Of a stretch of 64,000 bases of DNA, positions 12,379-21,874 are shown one piece after another. The translations under genes and the position numbers were made by a program. Each line of letters begins with the position of its first letter. Position 1 is the stretch's first letter. Source of the DNA: Nitzschia sp. pyKryTriq1 (lineage: Eukaryota > Bacillariophyta > Bacillariophyceae > Bacillariales > Bacillariaceae); NCBI GenBank assembly GCA_956465555.1, contig OY101115.1, forward strand, positions 2,480,001-2,544,000, written 5' to 3'. The notes below the pieces were generated by a model, which was not told the DNA's origin, ran no database searches, and saw nothing but the letters and a program-made list of their open reading frames with translations.

Positions 12379-13107
12379 TCATTCGCAGTCGGGGAAGAAC
12401 GCTCCTTTGTAGGCCCGCCTCTTGAAACATGTTGCAAGGCACTGGTGTGCGTTGTGCTCCATGTCGTAGTCCATGCTTTTCAAATAAAACGAATCTTCAT
12501 TGTAAGTTTTCATTTTGCAAAGCAAAACCATGGCAGACAGTATCAATCAATTTCACTCACCTGATAGCATCATCCCCGTCCATATCACCTATTCGGAAGG
12601 GAGAACAAAAAAATCATAGAAATCTTAGAAGGACCGCGAAGCAAATTACTTTTTCTACAGATATCGCATGACGGACCAAGACTTACACTTTTTCATCATC
12701 TTGTCTACCGATCCAAGTACGTTGATAATACCTACGAGCAAATGAAATTTCTGTCAGAAACCAGGACAAAGTAACCACGAGACGACAGAGTTGGATAACT
12801 GACCTCTCCCATACCAGGGAAGCTTATCAATGGCGGCTTGCAATTCTTTTCGTTCCAGCTTGCCATTTTGATTTGTGTCAAGGTAAATCCCAGAGCATCT
12901 GATAACATAATCCCTCGAGGGACAATTCGGATCCTCGGGGGTAACATCGGGAACTTCAGCGTCTGGATTGGCACATTCTCCACCATCAGTCTCAGTAATG
13001 CAATCGCCCCCTTCGGTATCGGTTTCGGTTTCGGCGTTGCAATGACCGCTCACCAAGAGGAGCGCCAGAAGCAATACTGCAAGGAAACGAGACAACCTAG
13101 CACTCAT
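12379..13107 (-). CDS. Small secreted EF-hand protein
   Basis: Four exons, 13107-12804, 12731-12687, 12588-12561 and 12475-12379, total 474 nt or 157 residues. The N-terminus is a clear signal peptide (hydrophobic L-L-L-A-L-L-L-V-S-G, probable cut after H-C-N-A). An acidic spacer with several cysteines follows. The first EF-hand loop reads D-T-N-Q-N-G-K-L-E-R-K-E; a second, D-M-D-G-D-D-A-I-S-M-D-Y-D, is assembled across exons 3 and 4. The tail has paired cysteines and ends F-F-P-D-C-E. Calcium binding in the secretory route or outside the cell is likely. The two middle exons are only 45 and 28 nt. The last acceptor lacks a strong pyrimidine tract, so that join is the least certain. Confidence 0.65.
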
Positions 13108-13421
13108 GGTTCGAACTAATGTTTCTTCTTGCTACCTAGTAGAATTATTTTATGAGTATTGTGATGACAACAAAGACGTCGGACTTGAGAGGTGCCAACC
13201 GACAAAATTGCAAACCGGGACCGAGATGGAGGATGGATCTTCAACAGGAGAGAAAAATGCGCGAACGTCAAAGTGCTCGGAGTAGTCGGCAATTTCCACG
13301 ACTTACTTTCAGTCCGACGACTCACAACAGTTCCTGAAAAAATAATGTCAAACGGTACGAGTTCAGTCGGTGACTGCTAGAGTAGAATTTGTCTACGACT
13401 TTGTTTCTATTGTTCCACTGA
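13108..13421. other. Intergenic gap, nothing recognised
   Basis: This 314 bp stretch lies between the EF-hand gene start and the AP endonuclease stop, both on the minus strand. It should hold the EF-hand gene promoter and the upstream gene's 3' UTR. No motif, repeat or RNA stands out. Confidence 0.4.
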
Positions 13422-15092
13422 TCAACATTTCTTCTTGAGTTCGATTTCTAGTACCACTGGGGCGTGGTCACTTCCAAGTCGATCTGGAACCATATAGCTA
13501 TCTCGTACGACAGCCTCAGATTCTTCGGAGAAGAGAGAGGGAGAACATACGAAATAGTCGAGACGAAGTCCCTTGTTTGGTTCCCGATTACCGGCACGCT
13601 GACTCCAATAGCTATAATGACCTTTGGCCTCTGGGTGGAGCTTTCGAAAGGCATCGACATAGCCGGCATCTAGCTGTTCTTGAAAGGACACGCGTTCTTG
13701 CTCTGTGACACCCGCTTGGGTCGCGAGATGTTTGGCCCCATCGTTCCAAATGTCGTACGCTTTGTGAGCAATGTTCAAATCGCCAAGCCAGATGACAGGA
13801 AGGCCTCTCTCTTTTTCCTTCTCTTGATGAAAGGCCAGAAAGTCCTTGTCCCACTCTTTCGTTCGGTAGTCCAAACGCTCAAGTTTTTGACCAGAATTTG
13901 GCACGTAAACATTTGTGATGGTGGCAAAGGGAAACTCCAATGTGATAGTGCGCCCTTCGTTATCAATAGGTTTTCCAAGTGTGTACGAAACATCGGTGGG
14001 GGTGACTAGTTCGGCTGGAACATTGGATCCTTCTCCTTTAAGGTCATTTTTGCTTGGTTCAACCGCCTCGCTTTGTCCCTTGACCTTGCTTTTCTGGACT
14101 GGCGCAAAGAAACTTCCAATATCACTTTGCTTTTTCTTGCCTTGTTTCTTCTTTTGGTTACCCCGCTGTTTCACAAAAACAGCCGTTCCAGAGTAGCCCT
14201 TTTTAACCGTCGAACAGCTCCAGTAATCATCGTATCCAGCATCGCTGAGGCACCCTCGCAACTTTAGTTTTGGATCTTCCAGATGACTTTCTTGCAACTT
14301 GGTTTCCTGGAGGCACAACATGTCTAGATTGTGTTCCTCGCAGAGATCCGCCAATGCTGTAGGATGATTTTTCATCACGGCCCGAAGCCCCGCCACATTC
14401 CAGGAAGCCACTCGAAAGGTGTAAGATCCGTCCTTCTCGGCAGCCGCTTTCGCGTCCCACAAACGCGGCAAGGGATCACGGTCCGTAATTCGCTGATGGT
14501 CCGCAGCCGCCGCCTTTTTCGGTGGACTAGTATTCTTTTTCTTCTTTGCCGACGACACACTGCTAGCATCGTCGTCATTCACTACTTCGGGCAGCTCGTC
14601 TTTTTTGGAAGAAGCTTTCGGCGAGGATGATGATGATTCCTCTCCTTTCTTCTTCTTGACCGGTGCCTTTTTCTTCTTCTGGGGCGAAGTTTTGGCCTCT
14701 GCAGTTCCCTTTCGCTTACGGGAAGGAGACGACGACTCTTCTTCTTCTACGGCCTCCTTGTTCGGAGACGCCATGACACTGGTCGGCGATATCCTGGATC
14801 GCGTAGGACGAGGCATACTAGTTGTGGTGGTAGTAGATGCAGTCGTCAACCAGGAAGTAGGAGAAAGTGGTGATCTGGCAGTGGGTTGAAAGGGAGGTTT
14901 GCAATAACTCCACGTACCCACAGGGCGGACTACCAACAAGCTCAATACAGGGATCCAAGAGTAGAGGCGGTGGAAGGAGTTGTGGACACTACTACTAATC
15001 GTATACTGCTGACGATGGTGATTCTTCTGCTTCTTCTCGATGATCTGGAACAAGGATGCCTGTCTCGAAGCAGCTTTGAGCAACAATCTCAT
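13422..15092 (-). CDS. APE1: AP endonuclease, exonuclease III/APE1 family, with PIP-box insertion
   Basis: A single exon encodes 556 residues. The catalytic domain runs from about residue 226 to the end and has all expected residues: W-N-V-A-G (Asn232), L-Q-E-T-K (Glu263), G-D-L-N (Asp438, Asn440) and S-D-H (Asp542, His543). It cuts DNA 5' of abasic sites in base excision repair. Before it lies a lysine- and serine-rich disordered region that should carry nuclear signals. The first 100 residues, basic and Ser/Thr-rich with a hydrophobic stretch near 46-56, could be an organelle leader. An ATG at residue 107 could give a nuclear form, so dual targeting is possible. An insertion at about residues 309-360 interrupts the domain and contains QSDIGSFF, a consensus PCNA-binding box. 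Confidence 0.9.
   Translation of the reverse strand: MRLLLKAASRQASLFQIIEKKQKNHHRQQYTISSSVHNSFHRLYSWIPVLSLLVVRPVGTWSYCKPPFQPTARSPLSPTSWLTTASTTTTTSMPRPTRSRISPTSVMASPNKEAVEEEESSSPSRKRKGTAEAKTSPQKKKKAPVKKKKGEESSSSSPKASSKKDELPEVVNDDDASSVSSAKKKKNTSPPKKAAAADHQRITDRDPLPRLWDAKAAAEKDGSYTFRVASWNVAGLRAVMKNHPTALADLCEEHNLDMLCLQETKLQESHLEDPKLKLRGCLSDAGYDDYWSCSTVKKGYSGTAVFVKQRGNQKKKQGKKKQSDIGSFFAPVQKSKVKGQSEAVEPSKNDLKGEGSNVPAELVTPTDVSYTLGKPIDNEGRTITLEFPFATITNVYVPNSGQKLERLDYRTKEWDKDFLAFHQEKEKERGLPVIWLGDLNIAHKAYDIWNDGAKHLATQAGVTEQERVSFQEQLDAGYVDAFRKLHPEAKGHYSYWSQRAGNREPNKGLRLDYFVCSPSLFSEESEAVVRDSYMVPDRLGSDHAPVVLEIELKKKC
14106..14129 (-). other. PCNA-interacting (PIP-box) motif in AP endonuclease
   Basis: Residues 322-329 read Q-S-D-I-G-S-F-F, exactly fitting Q-x-x-[ILM]-x-x-F-F, preceded by lysines (K-K-K-Q-G-K-K-K). 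Basic residues beside the box are common in real PIP boxes. The position inside the catalytic domain, in a lysine-rich disordered insert, suggests an exposed loop. Confidence 0.7.
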
Positions 15093-15618
15093 ATGCCGTG
15101 TACGTTCGTACCAGTACTCGTATCGGTAGACTATATCGTAAGCAACAAAACAAGGAAGTTTGTGTCAAATGTCTACCGCATAGACGAGTAGATTCATCTT
15201 GACTTGGGATTTTCTGTGTCAGCAGAGCAGGTGGAGGCAACTAATTTCCACCAATGCTGATTTTATCCACGCCGCCGGCCTGCGTTCGTCGTGTCGTCGA
15301 CCAGTTGGAGTGATGAGTATCGGTACCTGTACCGGTACCTGGAGGAAGCGAAAAGGCTGGAAGGAATGACAGACGGTATCGGTTGACGGTTGTACCAGTA
15401 CAATTTTTGTATAGAGCACCTCAGAAATTGGAGACTATCATCTGATCTGGAGCTACCGGAAGTAGTACGTAGTAGGCTTTATAAAGTAGCTATAATAGTT
15501 GAGCAGCTACTCGCTGCCCCGAAGTAGTAGACTAGAGAGAGACAGCTCGAAAACATACCAAAGACGTCATCGTTTGTCCAAGTTTCTTATCCGAGAGCAA
15601 CCCCCCCCCCCCAACCTG
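15093..15618. other. Intergenic region with poly-C run and TACCGGTA
   Basis: This 526 bp gap holds the AP endonuclease promoter and the 3' flank of the alpha-galactosidase gene. TACCGGTA lies at 15330-15337 within overlapping GGTACC words. A run of 12 C occurs at 15601-15612, just past the alpha-galactosidase stop. No gene was recognised. Confidence 0.4.
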
Positions 15619-16980
15619 TCATGATATCCGACTACCGGTACGATTAGTCGGTAAAGAAGAGATGAAAAATATCTGGAACATGGACACACTGCTCTCGTCC
15701 ACTAGCATGGTGATGTTGTTCTCATAGATGCCCAAATCTTGACGCGCCACGAGATCTCGAACAAAAAAAGAATGCCACTGGTTTCCGTTGGGGAGATGTC
15801 GTCGGGGATCAAATGTGATGGGTTGCTTCCAAAATATCGTGTTTCGATTCTCTAGTACCACCGCCCAAGAATCGGAGGTTCCCGGAGGACACGGCTCGCT
15901 ACCAATATCGTCCCAAGTGGGCTTCAATTCACGTACCCAAACTCGAATGTTTCCTGTCAGCAGATTCGAAGCCGTCTCCGCACACCAACCTTGTCGGCCC
16001 AAAGAGTCTTGGTTGACAGCAATGATATCATCGTTTAACAAAATCATACGACTCTCTTCTGAAATCGTTCGCAAATCAGTCGATATCATGAGGGGTGCAG
16101 CAAATATAGCCCATAATGAAAATTGAGCTTGCTGTTCCGATATCGAAAGGCCTGGGTTCCCAACGACCAGCATGTCGGGATCGTTCCATCCTCCCTTACC
16201 AGCAGCTCGCACCAGCACGTCATTCGGGCTTGAACGAGCCCAGAAATCAATAATCTTGGAGACCGCCTCCCAACTATCAAACACATCGTTGTAATTTCGC
16301 CAGGTATTGCATGTCTGCTTGATTCCATGATTTAGGTAGTCCGGATCTTCCCAGTGATTGTGTTGTTCGTAGTAATCCTTCGGCCAAGCGCAAGAGTACA
16401 AAATAGGTCGACCTGTCCGATTGAGTGCAGCTCCGAAGGCTGGGTACGTGATGCTGAAACTGGACTCGTTCGCATGGCAGTCATCGACTTTAATCGCATC
16501 GATTTCAAAATCGTTAGCCAATGTCAAAGCATCCAGCTCAAAATGTCCCTCAAAACCCGGATAACCGACACATGTTTTGGTTCCAATATCACCGTAAAGT
16601 CCCAACTTGAGCCCCCAAGAGTGAATTGTCGACGAAAGTTTCTTCAAACCGTGTGGAAATCGAGACTTGTCTTCTACCAACTTCCCATTTTTTCGCTTTG
16701 GGGCGCTCCAACAGTCATCAATGTTCACGTATTCATAGCCAGCCTCAAGGTACCCATGTTCCAACATTAGACGTCCTTGGATAAGGTACAACTTCTCCGA
16801 GATGCAAGAATCTGGAAATTTGGTGCAGTTGACTTGGCATCCGAATCGCTCCCACGACATCCATCCCATCGGTGGAGTCAACGCCAAGCCATTGTCCAGA
16901 GCTTGAGACCTCCTTAAGAGTAACGTTGAGACGACACACGTAGAGAGTATCACTAAGAGCGATGGGCAGTCTGTTCGCAT
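15619..16980 (-). CDS. Alpha-galactosidase / alpha-N-acetylgalactosaminidase, GH27
   Basis: A single exon encodes 453 residues from the ATG at 16980. I chose this start because it gives a signal peptide (L-L-V-I-L-S-T-C-V-V-S) directly before the mature A-L-D-N-G-L-A-L-T-P-P-M-G-W-M-S-W. The frame stays open upstream to an ATG at 17208, but that extension shows no homology. Asp166 in K-V-D-D-C matches the GH27 nucleophile and Asp232 in W-R-N-Y-N-D the acid/base. The G-G-W-N-D-P-D-M and A-P-L-M-I-S blocks are intact. The enzyme releases terminal alpha-galactose or alpha-GalNAc from glycans or glycolipids, in the lysosome/vacuole or outside the cell. Sequence alone does not settle which sugar is preferred. 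Confidence 0.9.
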   Translation of the reverse strand: MRTDCPSLLVILSTCVVSTLLLRRSQALDNGLALTPPMGWMSWERFGCQVNCTKFPDSCISEKLYLIQGRLMLEHGYLEAGYEYVNIDDCWSAPKRKNGKLVEDKSRFPHGLKKLSSTIHSWGLKLGLYGDIGTKTCVGYPGFEGHFELDALTLANDFEIDAIKVDDCHANESSFSITYPAFGAALNRTGRPILYSCAWPKDYYEQHNHWEDPDYLNHGIKQTCNTWRNYNDVFDSWEAVSKIIDFWARSSPNDVLVRAAGKGGWNDPDMLVVGNPGLSISEQQAQFSLWAIFAAPLMISTDLRTISEESRMILLNDDIIAVNQDSLGRQGWCAETASNLLTGNIRVWVRELKPTWDDIGSEPCPPGTSDSWAVVLENRNTIFWKQPITFDPRRHLPNGNQWHSFFVRDLVARQDLGIYENNITMLVDESSVSMFQIFFISSLPTNRTGSRIS

Positions 16981-17385
16981 CCTTACAAGTTGGTGAGGGA
17001 TGGCGCTGAAATAAGGAGTGAACCTGCAACAAAAGCAACTGGCATCAACAGGCTCAAAGCTCCGAGTCACAAAAAAGATCCAAATCAAAGATTTTGGGGC
17101 TATGTTAGCACCTGTTTGGCGCCGCGCTTTGTCTCCCATCACCACAGAGCGCATGCGCCTCGCTGTAACGTGGCTCCCACAAGAACTGCGTAGAGATGGG
17201 ACCCTCATTCAAGTACTTCAAGTACAGCTGTATGGGCTCCCTCTAGAGTAATAGTAGAGTTCGAAAAAGGGGAAAGAACTACAACGATAACCCGACAAGC
17301 AGAAAAAGGAAGATCGCAGCGAGGACTTTCTCTAGCACAAAAAAATTATACAAACTTTACGAGCAGCGCCACAATGTTTCATTCC
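16981..17385. other. Intergenic gap upstream of alpha-galactosidase
   Basis: This 405 bp gap holds the alpha-galactosidase promoter and the 3' flank of the acyl-CoA-binding gene. Its first 228 bp are open in frame with the galactosidase, so a longer leader cannot be fully excluded. Nothing else was recognised. Confidence 0.4.
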
Positions 17386-18522
17386 TTACATGTCACCATC
17401 ACCGTCGTCCAAGTCCACTGGAATATGGTCTAATGCAGCCATGTCATCCTCGATCGACGAGTTTGTTGTATTGGTATTCTCTGGTTCCGCAGGTGTTGCA
17501 GCGGAACCGCCCAGCTCTTGCAGCTCTTTTTGAAAGTCGGCATCAATTTCCAGCTGCCCCACACTGGCACGAAACAGCAAATCACGCAGGATGGGGTCAT
17601 CTTTGGCACATTCTCGAGGAGTATCACCATCGGCGTCAGGCTGATCCGGGTTGGCACCCAAAACGCACAGGAGCCTGCAAGTCTCCACATCGCCTGCAAT
17701 GACTGCCGCTTGAAGAACGGAGATTCCATCGTTATCGGAGGCTTGTACATTGGCACCGTGTTCTACTAATACTTTGATGCATTCGGGATGACCTGCGTCT
17801 GCCGCAAGATGTAAGGCTGTTTGACCAGAAGAATCGAGTTCATCGGGGTCTCTCTTATTGTCTCCCCCTTCTTGCAGCAATCGTTCAAGCACTGCAAGTT
17901 GGTTGTCACGGGCAGCAGCATGCAAAGGATATGCCTTGTCATCTTCAAAGTCGGCCGCTTCCTCCTCTTTGGTTCGTTCCACTACCAAAGTGCTCGGCCT
18001 GTTGCCCATTCCATTCATATCCATCACAGCGTCTCCCTCCAGCTCGAAATTTTCGTCGTCGTCGTCGCTGACCAACATGCTACGAGTAAACTCAAAATGA
18101 ACCGCCTTGTCAATGTACTCCTGCATAGCAGCTGATCGCGCCATACCTTGCACCGATTTCCAGGCCTTGTACTTTGCCCTCGCTACAAGGTCATAGAGCG
18201 GCGGTGGGTGCGCCATGTATTCGTCGACATCGCCCAAGGATGCTTGCTTGTACAAGGCGTAAAAGTCTAACTGTGAAGACTGGGGAAGCTTCGAAAGTCG
18301 ATCTTTCATGTGTTGCACACAACTGTTAAACCGTTCTCTGATCAACGTGTCAACATCAGTGCCAGTTTTCTCGATCTTGGGTGCCTCGTTATCATTATTT
18401 TTCTTTGTGTCACCGACGGACGGTGACGTACTGCGAGAATAATATGCAGCACCCAACGCGACCGTGGCCATAGCTGCGACGGACAACCATATTGCTGAAG
18501 ATGAGGTGCTTCGTCCCGACAT
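17386..18522 (-). CDS. Membrane-anchored acyl-CoA-binding protein with ankyrin repeats (ACBD6-like)
   Basis: A single exon encodes 378 residues. A hydrophobic N-terminal segment (about residues 10-27) looks like a membrane anchor. The acyl-CoA-binding domain follows at about 60-145, with Y-A-L-Y-K-Q-A-S-L-G-D and K-Y-K-A-W-K-S-V-Q-G-M, which include the ligand-contacting Tyr and Lys of the family. An acidic linker leads to three ankyrin repeats (about 200-300; G-Q-T-A-L-H-L-A-A-D-A-G-H) and an acidic tail. The layout matches plant ACBP1/2 and animal ACBD6, which bind long-chain acyl-CoA esters for lipid traffic or remodelling. ACBD6 itself lacks the membrane anchor, so plant ACBP1/2 are the closer layout. 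Confidence 0.88.
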   Translation of the reverse strand: MSGRSTSSSAIWLSVAAMATVALGAAYYSRSTSPSVGDTKKNNDNEAPKIEKTGTDVDTLIRERFNSCVQHMKDRLSKLPQSSQLDFYALYKQASLGDVDEYMAHPPPLYDLVARAKYKAWKSVQGMARSAAMQEYIDKAVHFEFTRSMLVSDDDDENFELEGDAVMDMNGMGNRPSTLVVERTKEEEAADFEDDKAYPLHAAARDNQLAVLERLLQEGGDNKRDPDELDSSGQTALHLAADAGHPECIKVLVEHGANVQASDNDGISVLQAAVIAGDVETCRLLCVLGANPDQPDADGDTPRECAKDDPILRDLLFRASVGQLEIDADFQKELQELGGSAATPAEPENTNTTNSSIEDDMAALDHIPVDLDDGDGDM

Positions 18523-19006
18523 TCTGATTAATGGTCTCGAAGAAAGCTGCTGGGAGAGGAAGAAGGAAACGATTGGGTGCTAATGATTGTCAAAAGTAAG
18601 AATGACCAAGATGAAGGCGTTGTCGTTAGTTTGTCATCGATGATGCAAACATCAACAAATCAACACCCTCGCGACGAAAATGTCCCTTCGCGCCGGCGGG
18701 AAAATCCTTTTTTCGACTTCCGAAGTCGACTACTCCGACCTGAAACAAGTTCGCGCAATTATTATTTATCGCGCACTATTTCCGCCTGGCCGTCGTCCAT
18801 TTGTGAAACACCCCCTAAAAAATAATGATGACGCACGAAGCAACGAAGATGGGCAACCAGGAACCAGATGAAGACGCCCATCAAACCACAAAAGAAAGAA
18901 AAGAGAGAGAAGAAGTAAGACAAACGACGCGTTTCATTCATTCCAAATTCATCGTCGTGGAAATAGGTTTGTTCATTCTTTTAAAATCAGCTTCAACCGT
19001 AGAACG
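18523..19006. promoter_or_regulatory. Divergent promoter with E2F-like site
   Basis: This 484 bp gap lies between two divergent start codons. GGCGGGAAAA at 18695-18704, overlapping CGCCGGCG, matches the E2F/DP consensus. There is no exact TACCGGTA here. No gene or RNA was recognised. Confidence 0.35.
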
Positions 19007-20098
19007 ATGACTCGTCTTTTATTTGTGAAAGTTGCAGCTCTTCTTTTGCCGGTAGCATCGGCGCTGGTCATCTCCGACAGGGCCCAGACGGCCCGAGGGC
19101 GACTGTTTGAAGCCCTGGCGTCTCCCTCTGGAAAATTGACGCTGAGCGCGGAAATTGTGATTCCTGCCCCGAGCGATCCTACCGCAATTCTCCTTCAGTC
19201 TTCTTTGATCACTGCCATGTCGGAAAAAATTCGAACAAGGGCGAAGGCAAACGCTGTGTTCATCTCGGGAGGAATCCCTGCTATGCAGACATTTTGCAAT
19301 GAACAGGAACTTGCCCGAGGCAATTTTCCAGGGCCTGTACCAGTGATTTTCTGTGATAAAGTCGATGATATGGCTGCAGTGGCGAAAGCAGGTGCCGAGG
19401 GTGTTTTGATTCCGATTTGTGATGGCAAGGAGATTACAAATTTGGAGGATCTTTCCTCGGACAGCTCGTGGTCTGACGCATGCAAGGCGGCCTTGGAAAA
19501 CGGTCTACAGCCCATCCCAGAGATTACACTTGGAGAATCCACCGCGCAAAGCTGGACGGGTGATGAAGTTGCGGATTTGGTTTCCAAAATAGCCGAAATT
19601 ACTGGGGACGATCCTGTCTCAATTTTGTTGTCTGTCAGTCAGCCACTACCACCCGTCAGCGAAGGTGACGACGACGAGGAAAATGTGGCAGAAGCAGAAG
19701 TGGTTGTACCTCACGTGCCAAAGGGCTTGGGAAAGAAGACTCCAATCCTGGGATCTGTGCGAGCTAAAGCTGGAGGAGGAAGGATGGGACTAGAAACTGG
19801 AAGCTACAAGTCTGCTGGATTCACAGGAGCAGTGTTGCGACAAGACTGCTTGCCCGCCATTTCCATGAGCCAGGATTTGGAATTCGTGACAAGCTTCTGG
19901 AGCGCGTGTATTGGTGATCTCAAGAGCCTCAAGAGTAAATCATTTGACTTTCGAGCAAAAAATAACATGTACAGAGATTTAGGGGTGGAGTGGGCCAAGT
20001 ACCAGATGGACGTCATGCAATCCGGGGCATTGGGCGAGGAAGCCGCTCATGTCTCTATGGGTCTCAACACGGATCAAGGCGACTACGTAGGTTTCTAA
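19007..20098 (+). CDS. Secretory/plastid-leader protein, possibly TIM-barrel-like, function unknown
   Basis: A single exon encodes 363 residues. The N-terminus is a signal peptide (V-A-A-L-L-L-P-V-A-S-A-L), and the A-S-A-L boundary resembles the diatom plastid motif, with Leu where Phe is usual. The mature part has alternating strand and helix blocks, such as A-N-A-V-F-I-S-G-G and A-G-A-E-G-V-L-I-P-I. These faintly recall indole-3-glycerol-phosphate synthase and related TIM barrels, but I see no complete active site. An acidic segment sits at about 220-230. I do not recognise the family; a stramenopile-restricted plastid protein is the best guess. Its stop is 28 bp from the convergent sirtuin stop. 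Confidence 0.7.
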   Translation: MTRLLFVKVAALLLPVASALVISDRAQTARGRLFEALASPSGKLTLSAEIVIPAPSDPTAILLQSSLITAMSEKIRTRAKANAVFISGGIPAMQTFCNEQELARGNFPGPVPVIFCDKVDDMAAVAKAGAEGVLIPICDGKEITNLEDLSSDSSWSDACKAALENGLQPIPEITLGESTAQSWTGDEVADLVSKIAEITGDDPVSILLSVSQPLPPVSEGDDDEENVAEAEVVVPHVPKGLGKKTPILGSVRAKAGGGRMGLETGSYKSAGFTGAVLRQDCLPAISMSQDLEFVTSFWSACIGDLKSLKSKSFDFRAKNNMYRDLGVEWAKYQMDVMQSGALGEEAAHVSMGLNTDQGDYVGF

Positions 20099-20126
20099 GA
20101 GTTGGAGATTTTATAATATGCCATTA

Positions 20127-21393
20127 CTATCGTGCTGAGGAGGCTTGCAGGATGACTTCGTCTTCAGCAAATTTTTGTACGCATAGACTCAAAGCATCAC
20201 TGACTGGTGCTTCGATCTTTAGAATATTGTCAAGACCTTCGGCTTCGGCACGCGTCTCGCCAACATTGAGAATGGCAACCGAGGTGCCTTTGGATACTGC
20301 CGCACGAATGTGCCGAAAGGCAGAATGAACCGCGAGGGAGGTGCCGACGACCAAAATTCCATCCGCCTCCTCCACTGCACTCTGGCAGAGAGCCACGCGC
20401 TCTTTCGGCACGGTGTCCCCGAAAAAGACAACATCCGGTTTGTAAAACCCGGTCTTGCAACGTGGGCAGTTTGGAACATGGACATGATTGTAGTCCACCT
20501 CCTTTACTAGTGCATCACCGTCTGGTCGCATTTCTGTCGACTCTTCATATCCTTGTTTTGCTTCTGCCAACCACAATTGATTCTTCTCCTCCAGATCCCC
20601 ATGGAATTCGTTTCTATCGTGCTTTTTCCCACACTGCATGCATTTGAGGAGGCCGCCTCTTCCATGCAAGTGAATAACTTCTCTCGAACCTGCTCTTTCG
20701 TGCAAGCTATCTACATTTTGTGTCACAATTGCCAACTTTCGTTGCCCGGTGCTGTGCATGTAGTAGTTGTCAACATCTGCTTCTTCGTAAAACTCTGGCC
20801 TATCCGTCATGGTCACACCAAGATAATCCAAACGCTCCAAATCTGCTAATGCCACATGTCCTGGCTACAACCAAGCTCGTCAGAAACCTGCCAAAATACT
20901 GAAGATGTAAGAAAGAAGAAGACTCCACAACATACGAACTCACATTCGGCTTGGCCAGATCAAACCCTTTCCACCCAACCATGGAACGACCCCAATATCT
21001 CTTCCTTTGGTATTCACTCTCCATATATTGTTGATGAACGATGGGCTTGTGACCTCGATGATAGGATCCGTTGTTTCCACGATAATCTGGAATCCCGGAA
21101 TCGGTCGACAATCCTGCACCTGTGATACAGAACACATTGCTTTTGCCTCTCCACCAATCCATCAAAATAGAGACTTTTTCTTCCAACTGCTCCGATGTCA
21201 GTAGAGAATTTGGATCCGGTGGTATTTCTGTGACTTTGTGCATTCCAGCGGATAGGCCCCGCTTGGCCGCCGTGAGAGTCGTCCGGCCGTGAAGGGATAC
21301 CATTCTGTTTCTTTTGGTCGACCACGTCCGAACCAAGGCGAATGGCGCCTTTAACGAAGCCAGAAAAAGACAAAGAAAAAGGCAATGTCTCAT
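20127..21393 (-). CDS. Sirtuin, class II (SIRT4-like) NAD-dependent deacylase
   Basis: Two exons, 21393-20944 and 20864-20127, encode 395 residues over an 80 nt intron (donor GTGAGT). The join gives A-K-P-N-P-G-H-V-A-L-A-D-L-E-R, matching the SIRT4 class. NAD-binding blocks are clear: G-A-G-L-S-T-D-S-G-I-P-D-Y-R-G and T-Q-N-V-D-S-L-H-E-R-A-G, with the catalytic His in H-L-H-G. Zinc is held by C-M-Q-C and C-P-R-C. The hydrophobic N-terminus (L-F-L-C-L-F-L-A-S-L-K-A-P-F-A-L) looks like a signal peptide, unlike the mitochondrial leader of animal SIRT4, so an organelle or secretory site is possible. Substrates are unknown. TACCGGTA lies 20 bp before the ATG. Confidence 0.9.
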
Positions 21394-21874
21394 CCACTAT
21401 GGTGACATAAGATACCGGTAGAACTCGAAATCTATCTGGATAATGTCAAAAACAAAGAATGCGAAGTTTGTGCTATTGCATGCATGGACGAGAATAACAT
21501 GAGCATTGTTCAGGAAAGAATTACCAGTTACTACTGCTACCCGCGATAGAGATGGAAGAGGCGAAAGGATGACGCGGAGAGATGACGCGACAACGAAACA
21601 AGAGAAAGGCCGAAGGAAAAGAACTTTGACGGACATTAGCGTTCGTTAAGAACGCAGGCTATGTTCGCTAAGATTCGTCGCGGCCGACAACGTCCAACGT
21701 TCGCCGACTTCGACTTTCGAAGTTCGAAGCAACACGCAACAATAAACAATAACGTGAGATGTACGATGTACTCGTAATATATCATGCACATGTCTCTTCT
21801 CAATCTTGCAGACTTCGTAGACACAACCTTGTGTATCTCTCGACAAAGTCATATTGCTCCCCGAACGTTCACCC
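21394..21874. promoter_or_regulatory. Divergent promoter, sirtuin / helical-repeat orphan
   Basis: This gap of about 480 bp lies between divergent start codons. TACCGGTA is at 21413-21420, next to the sirtuin start. GTACTCGTA, a word common in gaps of this window, occurs near 21768. No gene was recognised. Confidence 0.4.

Noticed and set aside
16981-17208. 76-residue N-terminal extension of alpha-galactosidase
   Set aside because: It has no homology, and the start at 16980 gives a normal signal peptide.
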